Part shown: positions 33,938 to 42,414 of the stretch, one piece after another | Layout: every line of letters starts with the position of its first letter | Position numbering within the stretch: the first letter of the stretch is position 1 | Assembly: GCF_003149535.1 (NCBI RefSeq) | Contig: NZ_QGDB01000001.1 | Span: 186,001 to 250,000 of the forward strand | Direction of reading: 5' to 3' | Length of the DNA: 64,000 bases | DNA from: Falsochrobactrum shanghaiense | GTDB lineage: Bacteria; Pseudomonadota; Alphaproteobacteria; Rhizobiales; Rhizobiaceae | Position numbers and translations under genes: made by a program | Notes under the pieces: model-generated | The model's database searches: none | The model's input: the letters and a program-made list of their open reading frames with translations, nothing else | Told to the model about the DNA's origin: nothing

Positions 33938-35179
33938 TCAGCTGAAATCGAGCGGACGGTCGCCGTTCTCGTCCTTGATGCGGGTCGGCAGGCCGATCTG
34001 GTTGAGGATGTGCAGGAAAGGCTTGGGGTTGAGCTCTTCCACATTGACCATCTTCTTCACATCCCATTCGCCCGAAGCGATCAGGATGGCGGCTGCGACC
34101 GGGGGGACGCCTGCCGTATAGGAAATGCCCTGCGAACCGACCTCGTTATAGGCTTCCTTGTGGTCGGCGACATTATAGATGAAGACTTCCGTCTCCTTGC
34201 CGTCCTTCGTGCCCTTGACGAAATCGCCGATGCAGGTCTTGCCTTCATAATCGGGCGCAAGCGAAGCCGGATCGGGCAGCACAGCCTTGACCACTTTCAG
34301 CGGCACGACTTCCAGCCCTTCGGCGGTCTTGATGGGCTGTTCGGACAGAAGGCCCAGATTGTTGAGCACGGTAAAGACGTTGATATAGTGGTCGCCAAAG
34401 CCCATCCAGAAGCGGACATCCGCATCGGGATAATGCTTGGCGAGCGAATGCACCTCGTCATGACCGGTCATGTAGGCCTTGCTGGGGCCGACAACCGGCA
34501 GATCGAAAGTCTTGCCGATCTCGAACATCTTGTTGGTCTGCCACTGGCCGTTCTGCCAGGAATAGACGCGGCCGGTGAATTCGCGGAAATTGATTTCCGG
34601 GTCGAAATTGGTGGCGAACCAGCGGCCATGGGAGCCGGCATTGATGTCGACAATATCGATGGATTTGACTTCATCGATATAATCATCGGCGGCAAGGCGC
34701 GCATAGGCATTGACCACGCCCGGATCAAAGCCGATGCCGAGAATGGCGGTGATGCCCTTCTCTTCGCATTCCTTCAGGTGGTTCCATTCATAATTGCCGT
34801 ACCATGGCGGCGTCTCGCAGATCTTCTTGGGATCTTCGTGAATGGCCGTGTCCATATAGGCAGTGCCGGTATCGATGCAGGCGCGCAGCACCGACATGTT
34901 GAGGAAGGGCGAGCCGACATTGATGACGATCTGCGTGCCGGTTTTTTCGATCAGGGCCTTGGTGGCCTCGATGTCGAGCGCATCGAGCGCATGGGCCTCA
35001 AGCTTCACGTCAGTCTTGAGGCTTTTCTTTTCGTGCACGGAATCGACTATCTTGCGGCATTTCTCTACCGTGCGGGACGCAATGTGTATATCTCCCAATA
35101 CATCACTGTTTTGAGCGCATTTATGCGCCACGACCTGTGCTACGCCACCGGCGCCGATAATGAGAACGTTCTTCTTCAT
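33938..35179 (-). CDS. Carboxynorspermidine/carboxyspermidine dehydrogenase (saccharopine dehydrogenase family)
   Basis: The 413-residue NADPH-dependent enzyme condenses putrescine (or diaminopropane) with aspartate semialdehyde to carboxyspermidine, the first step of the SAM-independent polyamine route. The Rossmann motif VLIIGAGGVAQVVAHKC is at residues 5-21. VNVGSPFLNMSVL, DTAIHEDP and GFDPGVVNAYARLA are typical of CASDH rather than lysine-pathway enzymes. It is the second gene after the decarboxylase on the same strand, 76 bases on, and together they form a complete spermidine pathway. Confidence 0.92.
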   Translation of the reverse strand: MKKNVLIIGAGGVAQVVAHKCAQNSDVLGDIHIASRTVEKCRKIVDSVHEKKSLKTDVKLEAHALDALDIEATKALIEKTGTQIVINVGSPFLNMSVLRACIDTGTAYMDTAIHEDPKKICETPPWYGNYEWNHLKECEEKGITAILGIGFDPGVVNAYARLAADDYIDEVKSIDIVDINAGSHGRWFATNFDPEINFREFTGRVYSWQNGQWQTNKMFEIGKTFDLPVVGPSKAYMTGHDEVHSLAKHYPDADVRFWMGFGDHYINVFTVLNNLGLLSEQPIKTAEGLEVVPLKVVKAVLPDPASLAPDYEGKTCIGDFVKGTKDGKETEVFIYNVADHKEAYNEVGSQGISYTAGVPPVAAAILIASGEWDVKKMVNVEELNPKPFLHILNQIGLPTRIKDENGDRPLDFS

Positions 35180-35255
35180 TTTATGTCGATGCTTCCTCTT
35201 TCAGCGGTTTCCCGCATTTTCTTGTTAACTTACTTATTTCCTGATTGAGTTGGGT

Positions 35256-36353
35256 TCAGGAGAGAGAACCCTCGAAATCCGCAAAAGTGAATTCACGGAC
35301 GACATTCACGGTGCCGTCAAGCTCGCGCACGGCGATCGCAGGCATTCTCACGCCATTGAACCAGTTTTTCTTGACCATCGTATAACCGGCGGCATCCTGC
35401 ATGGACAGCCGGTCGCCGATCTTCAATTCACGCTCGAAATTGAATTCGCCGAACACATCGCCCGCAAGGCAGGATTTGCCGCAGACCATGTAACGGTGCT
35501 CGCCCGTATTCGGTTCCATCTTTGCGCTCTCACGATAAATCAGCAGATCGAGCATATGGGCTTCGATGGAACTATCGACGATGGCCAGATTCTTGCCGTT
35601 GAACAGCGTGTCGAGCACGGTCACTTCCAGCGTCGTGGTATTGGTGATCGAGGCTTCGCCCGGCTCCAGATAGACCTGCACGCCGAATTTTTCCGAGAAT
35701 GCCTTGAGGCGGGCGCAAAATTCATCGACGGGATAATTGTCGCCGGTAAAATGAATGCCGCCGCCAAGGCTCACCCATTCAACGCGATGCAGAAGCGAGC
35801 CGAATTTCTCCTCGATCTGATCCAGCATCTGGTCGAACAGGCCGAAATCGGAATTCTCGCAATTATTATGGATCATGAAGCCGGTGATCCGGTCCATGAC
35901 CTTTTCCACCTTCGCCACGTCCCATTCACCAAGGCGGCTGAACGGGCGCGCGGGATCGGCCAGATCGAAGCTGGAGGTCGAAACACCCGGATTGAGCCGC
36001 AGGCCGCGGGTGATATTGGCGGCCTTATCGGCAAAGCGTTCAAGCTGGCCGATGGAGTTGAAGATGATCTTGTCGGCATTGGCGATCACTTCATCGATCT
36101 CGTGATCGGCATAGGCGACACTATAGGCGTGGGTTTCGCCGCCGAATTTCTCGTTGCCCAGACGCACCTCATTGAGCGAGGACGAAGTGGTGCCGTCCAT
36201 ATATTCGCTCATCAGATCGAAGACCGACCAGGTGGCGAAGCATTTGAGCGCCAGCAGCGCCTTGGCTCCGGACTTCTCGCGCACATAGGCGATCTTTTCC
36301 ATGTTGCGCTTGAGCTTGGTCTTGTCGATCAGATAATAAGGCGTCTGGATCAT
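35256..36353 (-). CDS. nspC: Carboxynorspermidine/carboxyspermidine decarboxylase
   Basis: The 365-residue PLP enzyme (alanine-racemase fold) decarboxylates carboxyspermidine to spermidine. The PLP lysine is Lys37 in LLALKCFATWSVF. Other signatures are WVSLGGGIHFTGDNYP, the glycine loop EPGEASITNTTTLEV, and CGKSCLAGDVFGEF with the catalytic cysteine. The start MIQTPYYLIDKTKL at 36353 is the normal N-terminus. The in-frame reading from 36413 adds a non-conserved extension. Confidence 0.93.
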   Translation of the reverse strand: MIQTPYYLIDKTKLKRNMEKIAYVREKSGAKALLALKCFATWSVFDLMSEYMDGTTSSSLNEVRLGNEKFGGETHAYSVAYADHEIDEVIANADKIIFNSIGQLERFADKAANITRGLRLNPGVSTSSFDLADPARPFSRLGEWDVAKVEKVMDRITGFMIHNNCENSDFGLFDQMLDQIEEKFGSLLHRVEWVSLGGGIHFTGDNYPVDEFCARLKAFSEKFGVQVYLEPGEASITNTTTLEVTVLDTLFNGKNLAIVDSSIEAHMLDLLIYRESAKMEPNTGEHRYMVCGKSCLAGDVFGEFNFERELKIGDRLSMQDAAGYTMVKKNWFNGVRMPAIAVRELDGTVNVVREFTFADFEGSLS

Positions 36354-36595
36354 GAGCGTTCCGGTGCAATTCAGGGGGAAGTCGTACCGTACCAGCAAGG
36401 CTGGCCGGTTCACTATCGAGCTTTAAAAGCTGCTGTTGAGACAGGCTTATAGGAAGCTTGTGACAGAAACACAAATCCGTCACACGCAATTGGACAAATT
36501 TTTCTACAAAGCGTATCCGCCTTATTGCCCCATATAGGGCTTTGCAGGGCAATGTGAAGGCGGCGCGCCCCGGCGCGATACAAAGGAACAGACAG

Positions 36596-38038
36596 ATGCA
36601 GGAGCAGAAACCGGCCAGCAATGTATCCACCGGGGCATCCACCGGGGGCACGGCAGGCTGGGGCGAACTGTTTGCAGGCAGGAACGCTATACGCGCGCTG
36701 ACGCTGGTTGGCGGCGTTGCACTGCATGCGATCAATGTCTTCATCGCGACGACGATCCTGCCGACCGTGGTGCGCGATATTGGCGGCATGGATTATTATG
36801 CATGGAACACGGCGCTGTTCGTGACCGCCTCGATATTGGGCTCCGCTCTGGTGCCCAATCTTCTCTCGCGCACGGGGCCGCGCCATGCCTATCTGCTGGC
36901 GGCAGCCATATTCGCAGCCGGGACGCTTGCCTGTGGCTTTGCGCCCTCCATGCCGGCCATGCTGGCCGGACGCGTCGTGCAGGGGCTGGGCGGCGGCATG
37001 ATGCTTGCGCTTTCTTATGCCATGATCCGCATCGTCTTCGATGAAAGGCTATGGCCGCGCGCCATTGCGCTGGTCTCGGGCATGTGGGGCGTGGCCACGC
37101 TCGTCGGCCCCGCCGTGGGCGGCATTTTCGCGGAGCTGGGCGTGTGGCGTGCGGCCTTCTGGTCGCTGGTGCCGGTGATCGGCCTGTTCGCGCTGCTGGC
37201 AACGGCGATCCTGCCGCTTCGCGCACCGGGCGCAGGCAGCACCGACCGCCTGGCATGGCGGCAGCTTCTGCTGCTGACGGGATCGGTGCTGGCGGTTTCG
37301 GCTGCAAGCATCTCAACGCAAGGCATCCTCAATGTTGCGGGCGTTGCAGCAGCACTCGCCATGCTGGTCCTGCTTGTGCGCGTCGAGCGGCGCTCGGCCA
37401 AGCGCATCATGCCCAAAGGTTCATTCCGGCTGCACCGGCTCGGCGCGCTTTATCTGACCATGGGCTTGCTGAGCGCTTCCGTCACCAGTTCGGAAGTTTT
37501 CGTGCCGCTGTTCTTTCAGGTGCTGCATGGCCAGTCGCCGCTTGTCGCAGGCTATCTTGCCGCCATCATGGGCGCGAGCTGGACATTTGGTTCCATCGGC
37601 TCATCGGGACTTATGGGCAGGCGCGCCGACCGCATCATCCTTGCCGCACCCGTCATGGGAATTGCGGGCATGGGCGTGCTGGCCATTCTGGTTCCGCCCG
37701 GCAGCACCGGCCAGTGGCAGGACCTGCTGCCGATCTGCCTTGCCATGGCGGTCGTGGGGCTTGGTGTGGGCATGACATGGCCGCATCTTCTCACCCGTAT
37801 TTTCAAGCGCGCGGAGCCTGAAGACCAGAATCTTGCTTCCGCATCGATCACCATGGTGCAGCTTTTCACCACCGCGCAGGGTGCAGCCCTTGCGGGCATG
37901 GCCGCAAATCTGGCGGGGCTGAGCCATCCGGGCGGCGTTGCGGGCGCTTCCAATGCAGCCCTTTGGCTGTTTTGCAGCTTTGCCCTCATGTCGGCACTGG
38001 CGCTGCTCTCGGCCATCGCCCTTGTGCGCAGAAGCTGA
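36596..38038 (+). CDS. MFS multidrug-type transporter (DHA2-like)
   Basis: This 480-residue integral membrane protein has about 14 hydrophobic segments. It contains GRVVQGLGGGMMLALSYAMI and the antiporter motif C-like GMWGVATLVGPAVGGIF near residue 165, which mark drug:proton antiporters of the DHA2 branch. Substrate is unknown. The ATG at 36596 has AAAGGAAC upstream; an in-frame ATG at 36542 lacks a ribosome site. It is divergent from nspC, with 242 bases between the starts. Confidence 0.88.
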   Translation: MQEQKPASNVSTGASTGGTAGWGELFAGRNAIRALTLVGGVALHAINVFIATTILPTVVRDIGGMDYYAWNTALFVTASILGSALVPNLLSRTGPRHAYLLAAAIFAAGTLACGFAPSMPAMLAGRVVQGLGGGMMLALSYAMIRIVFDERLWPRAIALVSGMWGVATLVGPAVGGIFAELGVWRAAFWSLVPVIGLFALLATAILPLRAPGAGSTDRLAWRQLLLLTGSVLAVSAASISTQGILNVAGVAAALAMLVLLVRVERRSAKRIMPKGSFRLHRLGALYLTMGLLSASVTSSEVFVPLFFQVLHGQSPLVAGYLAAIMGASWTFGSIGSSGLMGRRADRIILAAPVMGIAGMGVLAILVPPGSTGQWQDLLPICLAMAVVGLGVGMTWPHLLTRIFKRAEPEDQNLASASITMVQLFTTAQGAALAGMAANLAGLSHPGGVAGASNAALWLFCSFALMSALALLSAIALVRRS

Positions 38039-38310
38039 GACGCCGAACGGGAAAATCTACCCTCACGCTGCGGCGAATTAGAAAGCGGTTCCTTGCTGGT
38101 GCAACCAAATTCATTTTAATTGCACACCAGCTATGCCGGATAGGGGCTTGATGTGTTGAAATATAATCATTATCTCGTTGGCCGTAATCATCGATCGGAT
38201 TGTCTGACGGGTTTCTTCAGCCATCCGGCCAACCACGCATCCGCAGGCGTTCCCGATATGCATGGCGGTCGAATGCGCGCCGCTCCCATGTAATCCATTC
38301 GGCAATCCAC
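38039..38310. other. Gene-free stretch between the MFS gene and fpr
   Basis: No gene is supported. An imperfect inverted repeat GCTGGTG...CACCAGC (38095-38101 with 38125-38131) lies 57 bases past the MFS stop without a T-run. The rest carries no structure I recognise until the FNR box at 38311. Confidence 0.4.
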
Positions 38311-38324
38311 TTGATTGCGATCAA
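38311..38324 (+). promoter_or_regulatory. Perfect FNR/FixK box upstream of fpr
   Basis: TTGATTGCGATCAA matches the FNR consensus TTGAT-N4-ATCAA exactly. Its centre, 38317.5, is 41.5 bases before the start site predicted from the -10 hexamer at 38347-38352. That is the class II activator position. Confidence 0.82.
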
Positions 38325-38346
38325 AGCAGTTCGTTGCGCAATAGCC

Positions 38347-38352
38347 TATGTT
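38347..38352 (+). promoter_or_regulatory. Predicted -10 hexamer of the fpr promoter
   Basis: TATGTT lies where a class II FNR-activated promoter should have its -10 element. It predicts transcription starting near 38359 and a leader of about 34 bases before the ATG at 38393. Confidence 0.55.
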
Positions 38353-38392
38353 GCGCGCAGCCGTGAAAAAGCGAAACAGAGACAGTTCCAAA

Positions 38393-39169
38393 ATGAGCAG
38401 CAATTTTCTTCAGGAAACCGTCACCGACATCCATCACTGGACCGATACGCTGTTTTCCTTCCGCACCACGCGCGATCCGGGCTTTCGCTTCCAGAGCGGG
38501 CAGTTCATCATGATGGGGCTGGAAGTGAACGGAAAGCCGCTGACACGCGCTTACTCGATTGCATCGAGCCTTTACGAAGACGGACTGGAATTCTTCTCGA
38601 TCAAAGTGCCCAACGGCCCGCTGACCTCCAAGCTTCAGCACCTCAAGAAAGGCGACCAGATCATCATGAGCAAGAAGCCGGTCGGCACGCTGCTCTATGA
38701 CAATCTCAAGCCCGGCAAGAATCTGTGGCTGCTGTCGACCGGCACCGGGCTTGCGCCCTTCCTGTCGATCATCCGCGATCTGGAAGCCTATGAGCGTTTC
38801 GAGAAGATCATTCTCGTGCATGGCGTGCGTCAGGTTGCTGAACTTGCCTATACGGATTTCATCTCCACCGAATTGCCGCAGGATGAATTCCTCGGCGAAA
38901 TGGTGAAGAAGCAGCTCATCTATTATCCGACCGTCACGCGCGAGCCTTACCGCAATCGCGGTCGCCTGACCGACCTCATCCGTTCGGGGCAGCTTTTCAA
39001 GGATGTCGGAATACCCGAATTCAATCATGAAGACGACCGCATGATGCTGTGCGGAAGCCCGGATATGCTGGCGGAAACCAAGCAGATTCTGGAAGAACGC
39101 GGCTTTGAGGAAGGCAGCCAGAGTTCTGCCGGTCACTATGTGATCGAAAAGGCTTTTGTCGAAAAATAA
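38393..39169 (+). CDS. fpr: Ferredoxin/flavodoxin-NADP reductase
   Basis: The 258-residue FAD enzyme exchanges electrons between NADPH and ferredoxin or flavodoxin. The FAD site RAYSIASSLYEDGLEF is at about residues 50-65, the NADP loop LLSTGTGLAPFLSII near residue 113, and the end VIEKAFVEK is typical of bacterial subclass Fpr. The start MSSNFLQETVTDI at 38393 is chosen because the in-frame ATG at 38348 lies inside the predicted -10 element. The FNR box suggests it is induced at low oxygen. Confidence 0.94.
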   Translation: MSSNFLQETVTDIHHWTDTLFSFRTTRDPGFRFQSGQFIMMGLEVNGKPLTRAYSIASSLYEDGLEFFSIKVPNGPLTSKLQHLKKGDQIIMSKKPVGTLLYDNLKPGKNLWLLSTGTGLAPFLSIIRDLEAYERFEKIILVHGVRQVAELAYTDFISTELPQDEFLGEMVKKQLIYYPTVTREPYRNRGRLTDLIRSGQLFKDVGIPEFNHEDDRMMLCGSPDMLAETKQILEERGFEEGSQSSAGHYVIEKAFVEK

Positions 39170-39192
39170 GCCCGGCCAATGAATGAATAAAT

Positions 39193-39218
39193 AAAGGGAG
39201 GCATCGGCCTCCCTTTTT
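39193..39218. terminator. Bidirectional terminator between fpr and panB
   Basis: Stem AAAGGGAGGC/GCCTCCCTTT (39193-39202 with 39207-39216), 4-nt loop, T-run TTTTT on the plus side and A-run on the other. It serves both convergent genes. Confidence 0.9.
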
Positions 39219-39222
39219 GCTG

Positions 39223-40050
39223 TTACGAACGGGGCTTGGCTCCCATGACATGCTCCGGCCCCGGAAAGCTCCGGGCCTTTACTTCCTGCGCATAGGTTTT
39301 GGCTGCATCGGAAATCTGCGGCGCGAGGGTCGCAAAGCGCTTGACGAAGCGCGGCGTGAAATCCTCGAATATGCCCAGCATGTCGTCGCAGACGAGGATC
39401 TGCCCGTCGCAAGCAGCCGATGCGCCAATGCCGATGGTCGGAATTGCCAAAGCGGCGGTAATCTCGCGCGCCAGAGGTTCGACGGTGCCTTCGATCACCA
39501 CGGCAAAGGCACCGGCATTCGCGATGGCCTGTGCGTCGCGACGGATGCGATCTGCCTCTTCATCCCCGCGTCCCAATGTCCGGAAACCGCCGACCGTATT
39601 GACCTGTTGCGGCATCAGCCCGACATGGCCGAAAACCGGGATGCCGCGCCTGACGAGGAATTCGACTGTTTCGGCCATTTCCTCACCGCCTTCGAGCTTG
39701 ACGCCATCGCAGCCGGTTTCCTGCATGATGCGCGCTCCATTGCGGAAAGCCTGTTCTTTCGATTCCTGATAGGAGCCGAAGGGCAGATCCACGATCACGC
39801 AGGCATTTTCCGCGCCGCGCATGACCGCCTGTCCGTGCGCGATCATCATATCGAGCGTGACGCCCAGCGTGGAATCCATGCCGTAAAGCACCATGCCGAG
39901 CGAGTCGCCAACCAGCAGAAGATCGCAATGCGGATCGAGCAAACGCGCGATCGGCGTCGTATAGGCGGTGAGGCTTGCAATCGGGCGCTCGCCCTTCATC
40001 GCTTCAATCGCCTTGGGAGAAAGACGCTTCTTTCTGATGGTCGCACTCAT
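39223..40050 (-). CDS. panB: 3-methyl-2-oxobutanoate hydroxymethyltransferase
   Basis: The 275-residue PanB makes ketopantoate, the first committed step of pantothenate synthesis. Signatures are [39 protein letters not shown] (core [11 protein letters not shown] near residue 48), [16 protein letters not shown] and [15 protein letters not shown]. Its ATG overlaps the panC stop by four bases (ATGA), so panC-panB is one operon with coupled translation. A terminator follows. Confidence 0.97.
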   Translation of the reverse strand: MSATIRKKRLSPKAIEAMKGERPIASLTAYTTPIARLLDPHCDLLLVGDSLGMVLYGMDSTLGVTLDMMIAHGQAVMRGAENACVIVDLPFGSYQESKEQAFRNGARIMQETGCDGVKLEGGEEMAETVEFLVRRGIPVFGHVGLMPQQVNTVGGFRTLGRGDEEADRIRRDAQAIANAGAFAVVIEGTVEPLAREITAALAIPTIGIGASAACDGQILVCDDMLGIFEDFTPRFVKRFATLAPQISDAAKTYAQEVKARSFPGPEHVMGAKPRS

Positions 40051-40931
40051 TTCATGCAGCCCTTTTTTGCGTTGGGATGCGCTATCGGCGCAATCACCCG
40101 ATTATCGAGAAGCCGCGTCGCACCAAACCGCACGAAAAGCGCGACGAGAACCGGCTTTCCCTGAAGATTCGTCAGGCGCTCCAGTGTTTGCGGATCGCGC
40201 AATGCCACCACTTCCGGCACAGCCAGCGGCTCCGTCTGAATAAAGGCGCGGATGGCGGCTTCAAGCGCCTGCGGATCATCCATGCCGGAGCGGTAAAGCC
40301 GTTCCGCCTCATCGAGCGCCCTTGGCACGATACGTGCTGCGGCGCGCTGCTCAGGTGTCAGATAGACATTGCGCGAGGAACAGGCGAGACCATCTTGCTC
40401 GCGCATGGTTTCGACGCCCACGACCCGTACCGGCATGGCCATATCCTCGACCATGCGGCGAATGATGACCAGTTGCTGGAAATCCTTTTCGCCAAAATAG
40501 GCGCGGTCCGGCCCGACAATATTGAACAATTTGGTGACGACGGTCGCAACACCGGCAAAATGGCCCGGACGCGCTTCGCCCTCCATCTGATTGCCAAGGG
40601 CCGGCACATCCACAACCGTGAGCATCGGGCGCGGATACATATCCGCAACGGACGGCGCAAAAAGATAATCAACGCCCGCCTCGCGCAGCAAGGCTGCGTC
40701 GCGCTCCAGATTGCGCGGATATTTATCGAGGTCCTCATTGGCGCCAAATTGCAGCGGATTGACGAAGATCGACACGACCGTCACGTCATTTTGCTCGCGC
40801 GCGTGCCGGACCAGTTCCAGATGCCCCTCATGCAGATAGCCCATGGTCGGCACGAAACCGATCCTATGGCCAGCACTGCGCCGGGCGGCTAAGGCCTGAC
40901 GCAATTCGTCGATGGTATGGATGATCTGCAT
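40047..40931 (-). CDS. panC: Pantothenate synthetase
   Basis: The 294-residue ATP-dependent ligase joins pantoate and beta-alanine. Nucleotidyltransferase motifs are visible: [17 protein letters not shown] (HxGH, residues about 27-43), [30 protein letters not shown] near residue 154, and CSSRNVYL near 190. It precedes panB. A GGGGAGGG ribosome site precedes the ATG. Confidence 0.97.
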   Translation of the reverse strand: MQIIHTIDELRQALAARRSAGHRIGFVPTMGYLHEGHLELVRHAREQNDVTVVSIFVNPLQFGANEDLDKYPRNLERDAALLREAGVDYLFAPSVADMYPRPMLTVVDVPALGNQMEGEARPGHFAGVATVVTKLFNIVGPDRAYFGEKDFQQLVIIRRMVEDMAMPVRVVGVETMREQDGLACSSRNVYLTPEQRAAARIVPRALDEAERLYRSGMDDPQALEAAIRAFIQTEPLAVPEVVALRDPQTLERLTNLQGKPVLVALFVRFGATRLLDNRVIAPIAHPNAKKGCMK

Positions 40932-41028
40932 GCGGCCCTCCCCTGCCCGGCTTTCTTGTCGCTCAAGCCAGATCAGGGGCTGTCCTACAGGCTCCCATAA
41001 ATTATGACAATACTCTTACGCCCGTTAA

Positions 41029-42273
41029 TTACGGCGCGCCGACCGTATTGCCGACAGCGCGGCCAAAACGGTCGATCTGCTGCTGATAGGTCTTGCGGGT
41101 ATTGGGATCGAAAACCGCAATCGGCGTGCTGACCACCAATGATGCCGCCGTGCCGACCCCTTGCGCCGTTCCAAGCGCGACCGCGCCGAGCCTGTCACCC
41201 AGCCCGATTTCAGAATCGGTGATGGTCTGGCCTGCGACGAGGCGCGTTCCGATCAGTTGCACCACTTCGGGGCTGGCAGCAAATTTATTGTGGTTGAGTC
41301 TATCACCGGCTTTAAGCTGCGTCAGGTCAATGACCGTGATACCGGCTTTTTCCAGTTCGGAACGATAGGGCTCGACCGAAGGGTCGATCTGGCCGAGACG
41401 GTCGATATTGCCGGAGATGCGGCGCGAAAGGCTGAGCGCACGGTCATCGCGCGACGTAAACAGCGTAAAGCGCGGATGGTCCTTGCCCATGGCCTTGAAT
41501 TGCTTGCTGAACACGTCGACATCCAGATCAGGCGAAGCCAGAATGACGTCGGTGATCTTGGGGTTGACGCGCCCGTTGCGGATCGCCATCTGGCGCAGTG
41601 CCTCCACCGTCAGCCAGCTTCCCATCGAATGGGCCATGACGGTGATGTCCTTGACCCGCGGATCGGAAGCGATGCGGCGCAGCATGGTTTCCAGCGCATC
41701 GCGCGAATAGTTCGTGCTTTCCTTGTCGTAATTATAATCGAAAATGCTGGCGCGCGACGGCCATGTGAAGATGATCGGCGCAACGTCCGCACCCGAATCA
41801 TGCACGATCTGCGCAAAACGATAGACCGAGTCTTCGTATGTATTGTTGAAGCCATGCACGAAGACCATGACGCGGCGCGTCCTGGTCAGATGCTCATCGA
41901 GCCATTTGCGCGCGCCTGTCTCGCCATCGATGGGAGTCACGCTGACGGTGGTGAAGTCCTTCATCGGATCGGGCGGAAGCTTTTTGGGCCATTGCACCTC
42001 GCCCACCTTGCGGTTCCTGTCCGGCGGGATCGAAACCGCAATATCGGTCAGGCTCGTGTCGCTGTCGCGTTCGCCTGAAAAAAGCGTGGCGGGATTGCCG
42101 GAGGGCCTGCGGGTGGTCGCCACCAGCAAATCGACTATCGATGCCTCGGGAGTGGTTGCGCCGAGCGGCATGAGCACGCCATCAAGCCTGTTTGCGCAAC
42201 CGGCAAGCAGGAACACCGCCATAAGCAATGCGGGGACGATGCACCGTATGGGGCGGCGAATGGGGCTGCGCAC
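41029..42273 (-). CDS. Lipoprotein alpha/beta hydrolase (DUF900 family)
   Basis: This 414-residue protein has a lipoprotein signal with lipobox LLAGC and a DUF900 hydrolase core. MVFVHGFNNTYEDSVYRFAQ is the oxyanion region, AHSMGSW carries the nucleophile serine, and a LASPDLDVDVF loop is followed by a long C-terminal extension. Its substrate is unknown. The best start is GTG at 42273, preceded by GGGAG, which gives a normal 26-residue lipoprotein signal. The furthest open start is TTG at 42297. It stands alone, 97 bases after the panC start region. Confidence 0.82.
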   Translation of the reverse strand: MRSPIRRPIRCIVPALLMAVFLLAGCANRLDGVLMPLGATTPEASIVDLLVATTRRPSGNPATLFSGERDSDTSLTDIAVSIPPDRNRKVGEVQWPKKLPPDPMKDFTTVSVTPIDGETGARKWLDEHLTRTRRVMVFVHGFNNTYEDSVYRFAQIVHDSGADVAPIIFTWPSRASIFDYNYDKESTNYSRDALETMLRRIASDPRVKDITVMAHSMGSWLTVEALRQMAIRNGRVNPKITDVILASPDLDVDVFSKQFKAMGKDHPRFTLFTSRDDRALSLSRRISGNIDRLGQIDPSVEPYRSELEKAGITVIDLTQLKAGDRLNHNKFAASPEVVQLIGTRLVAGQTITDSEIGLGDRLGAVALGTAQGVGTAASLVVSTPIAVFDPNTRKTYQQQIDRFGRAVGNTVGAP

Positions 42274-42414
42274 GACGTGGGTTCTCCCAACAGGCAAACA
42301 AAGGCAATAGGCCCTCGATAGCGCAATATAATCAGCACATCGCCGGGAAATCCAAGCCCGATTGGCCGATGAACACAGAAAGATGCAGCATTGCGGCTTC
42401 CCGGTTACACATTT

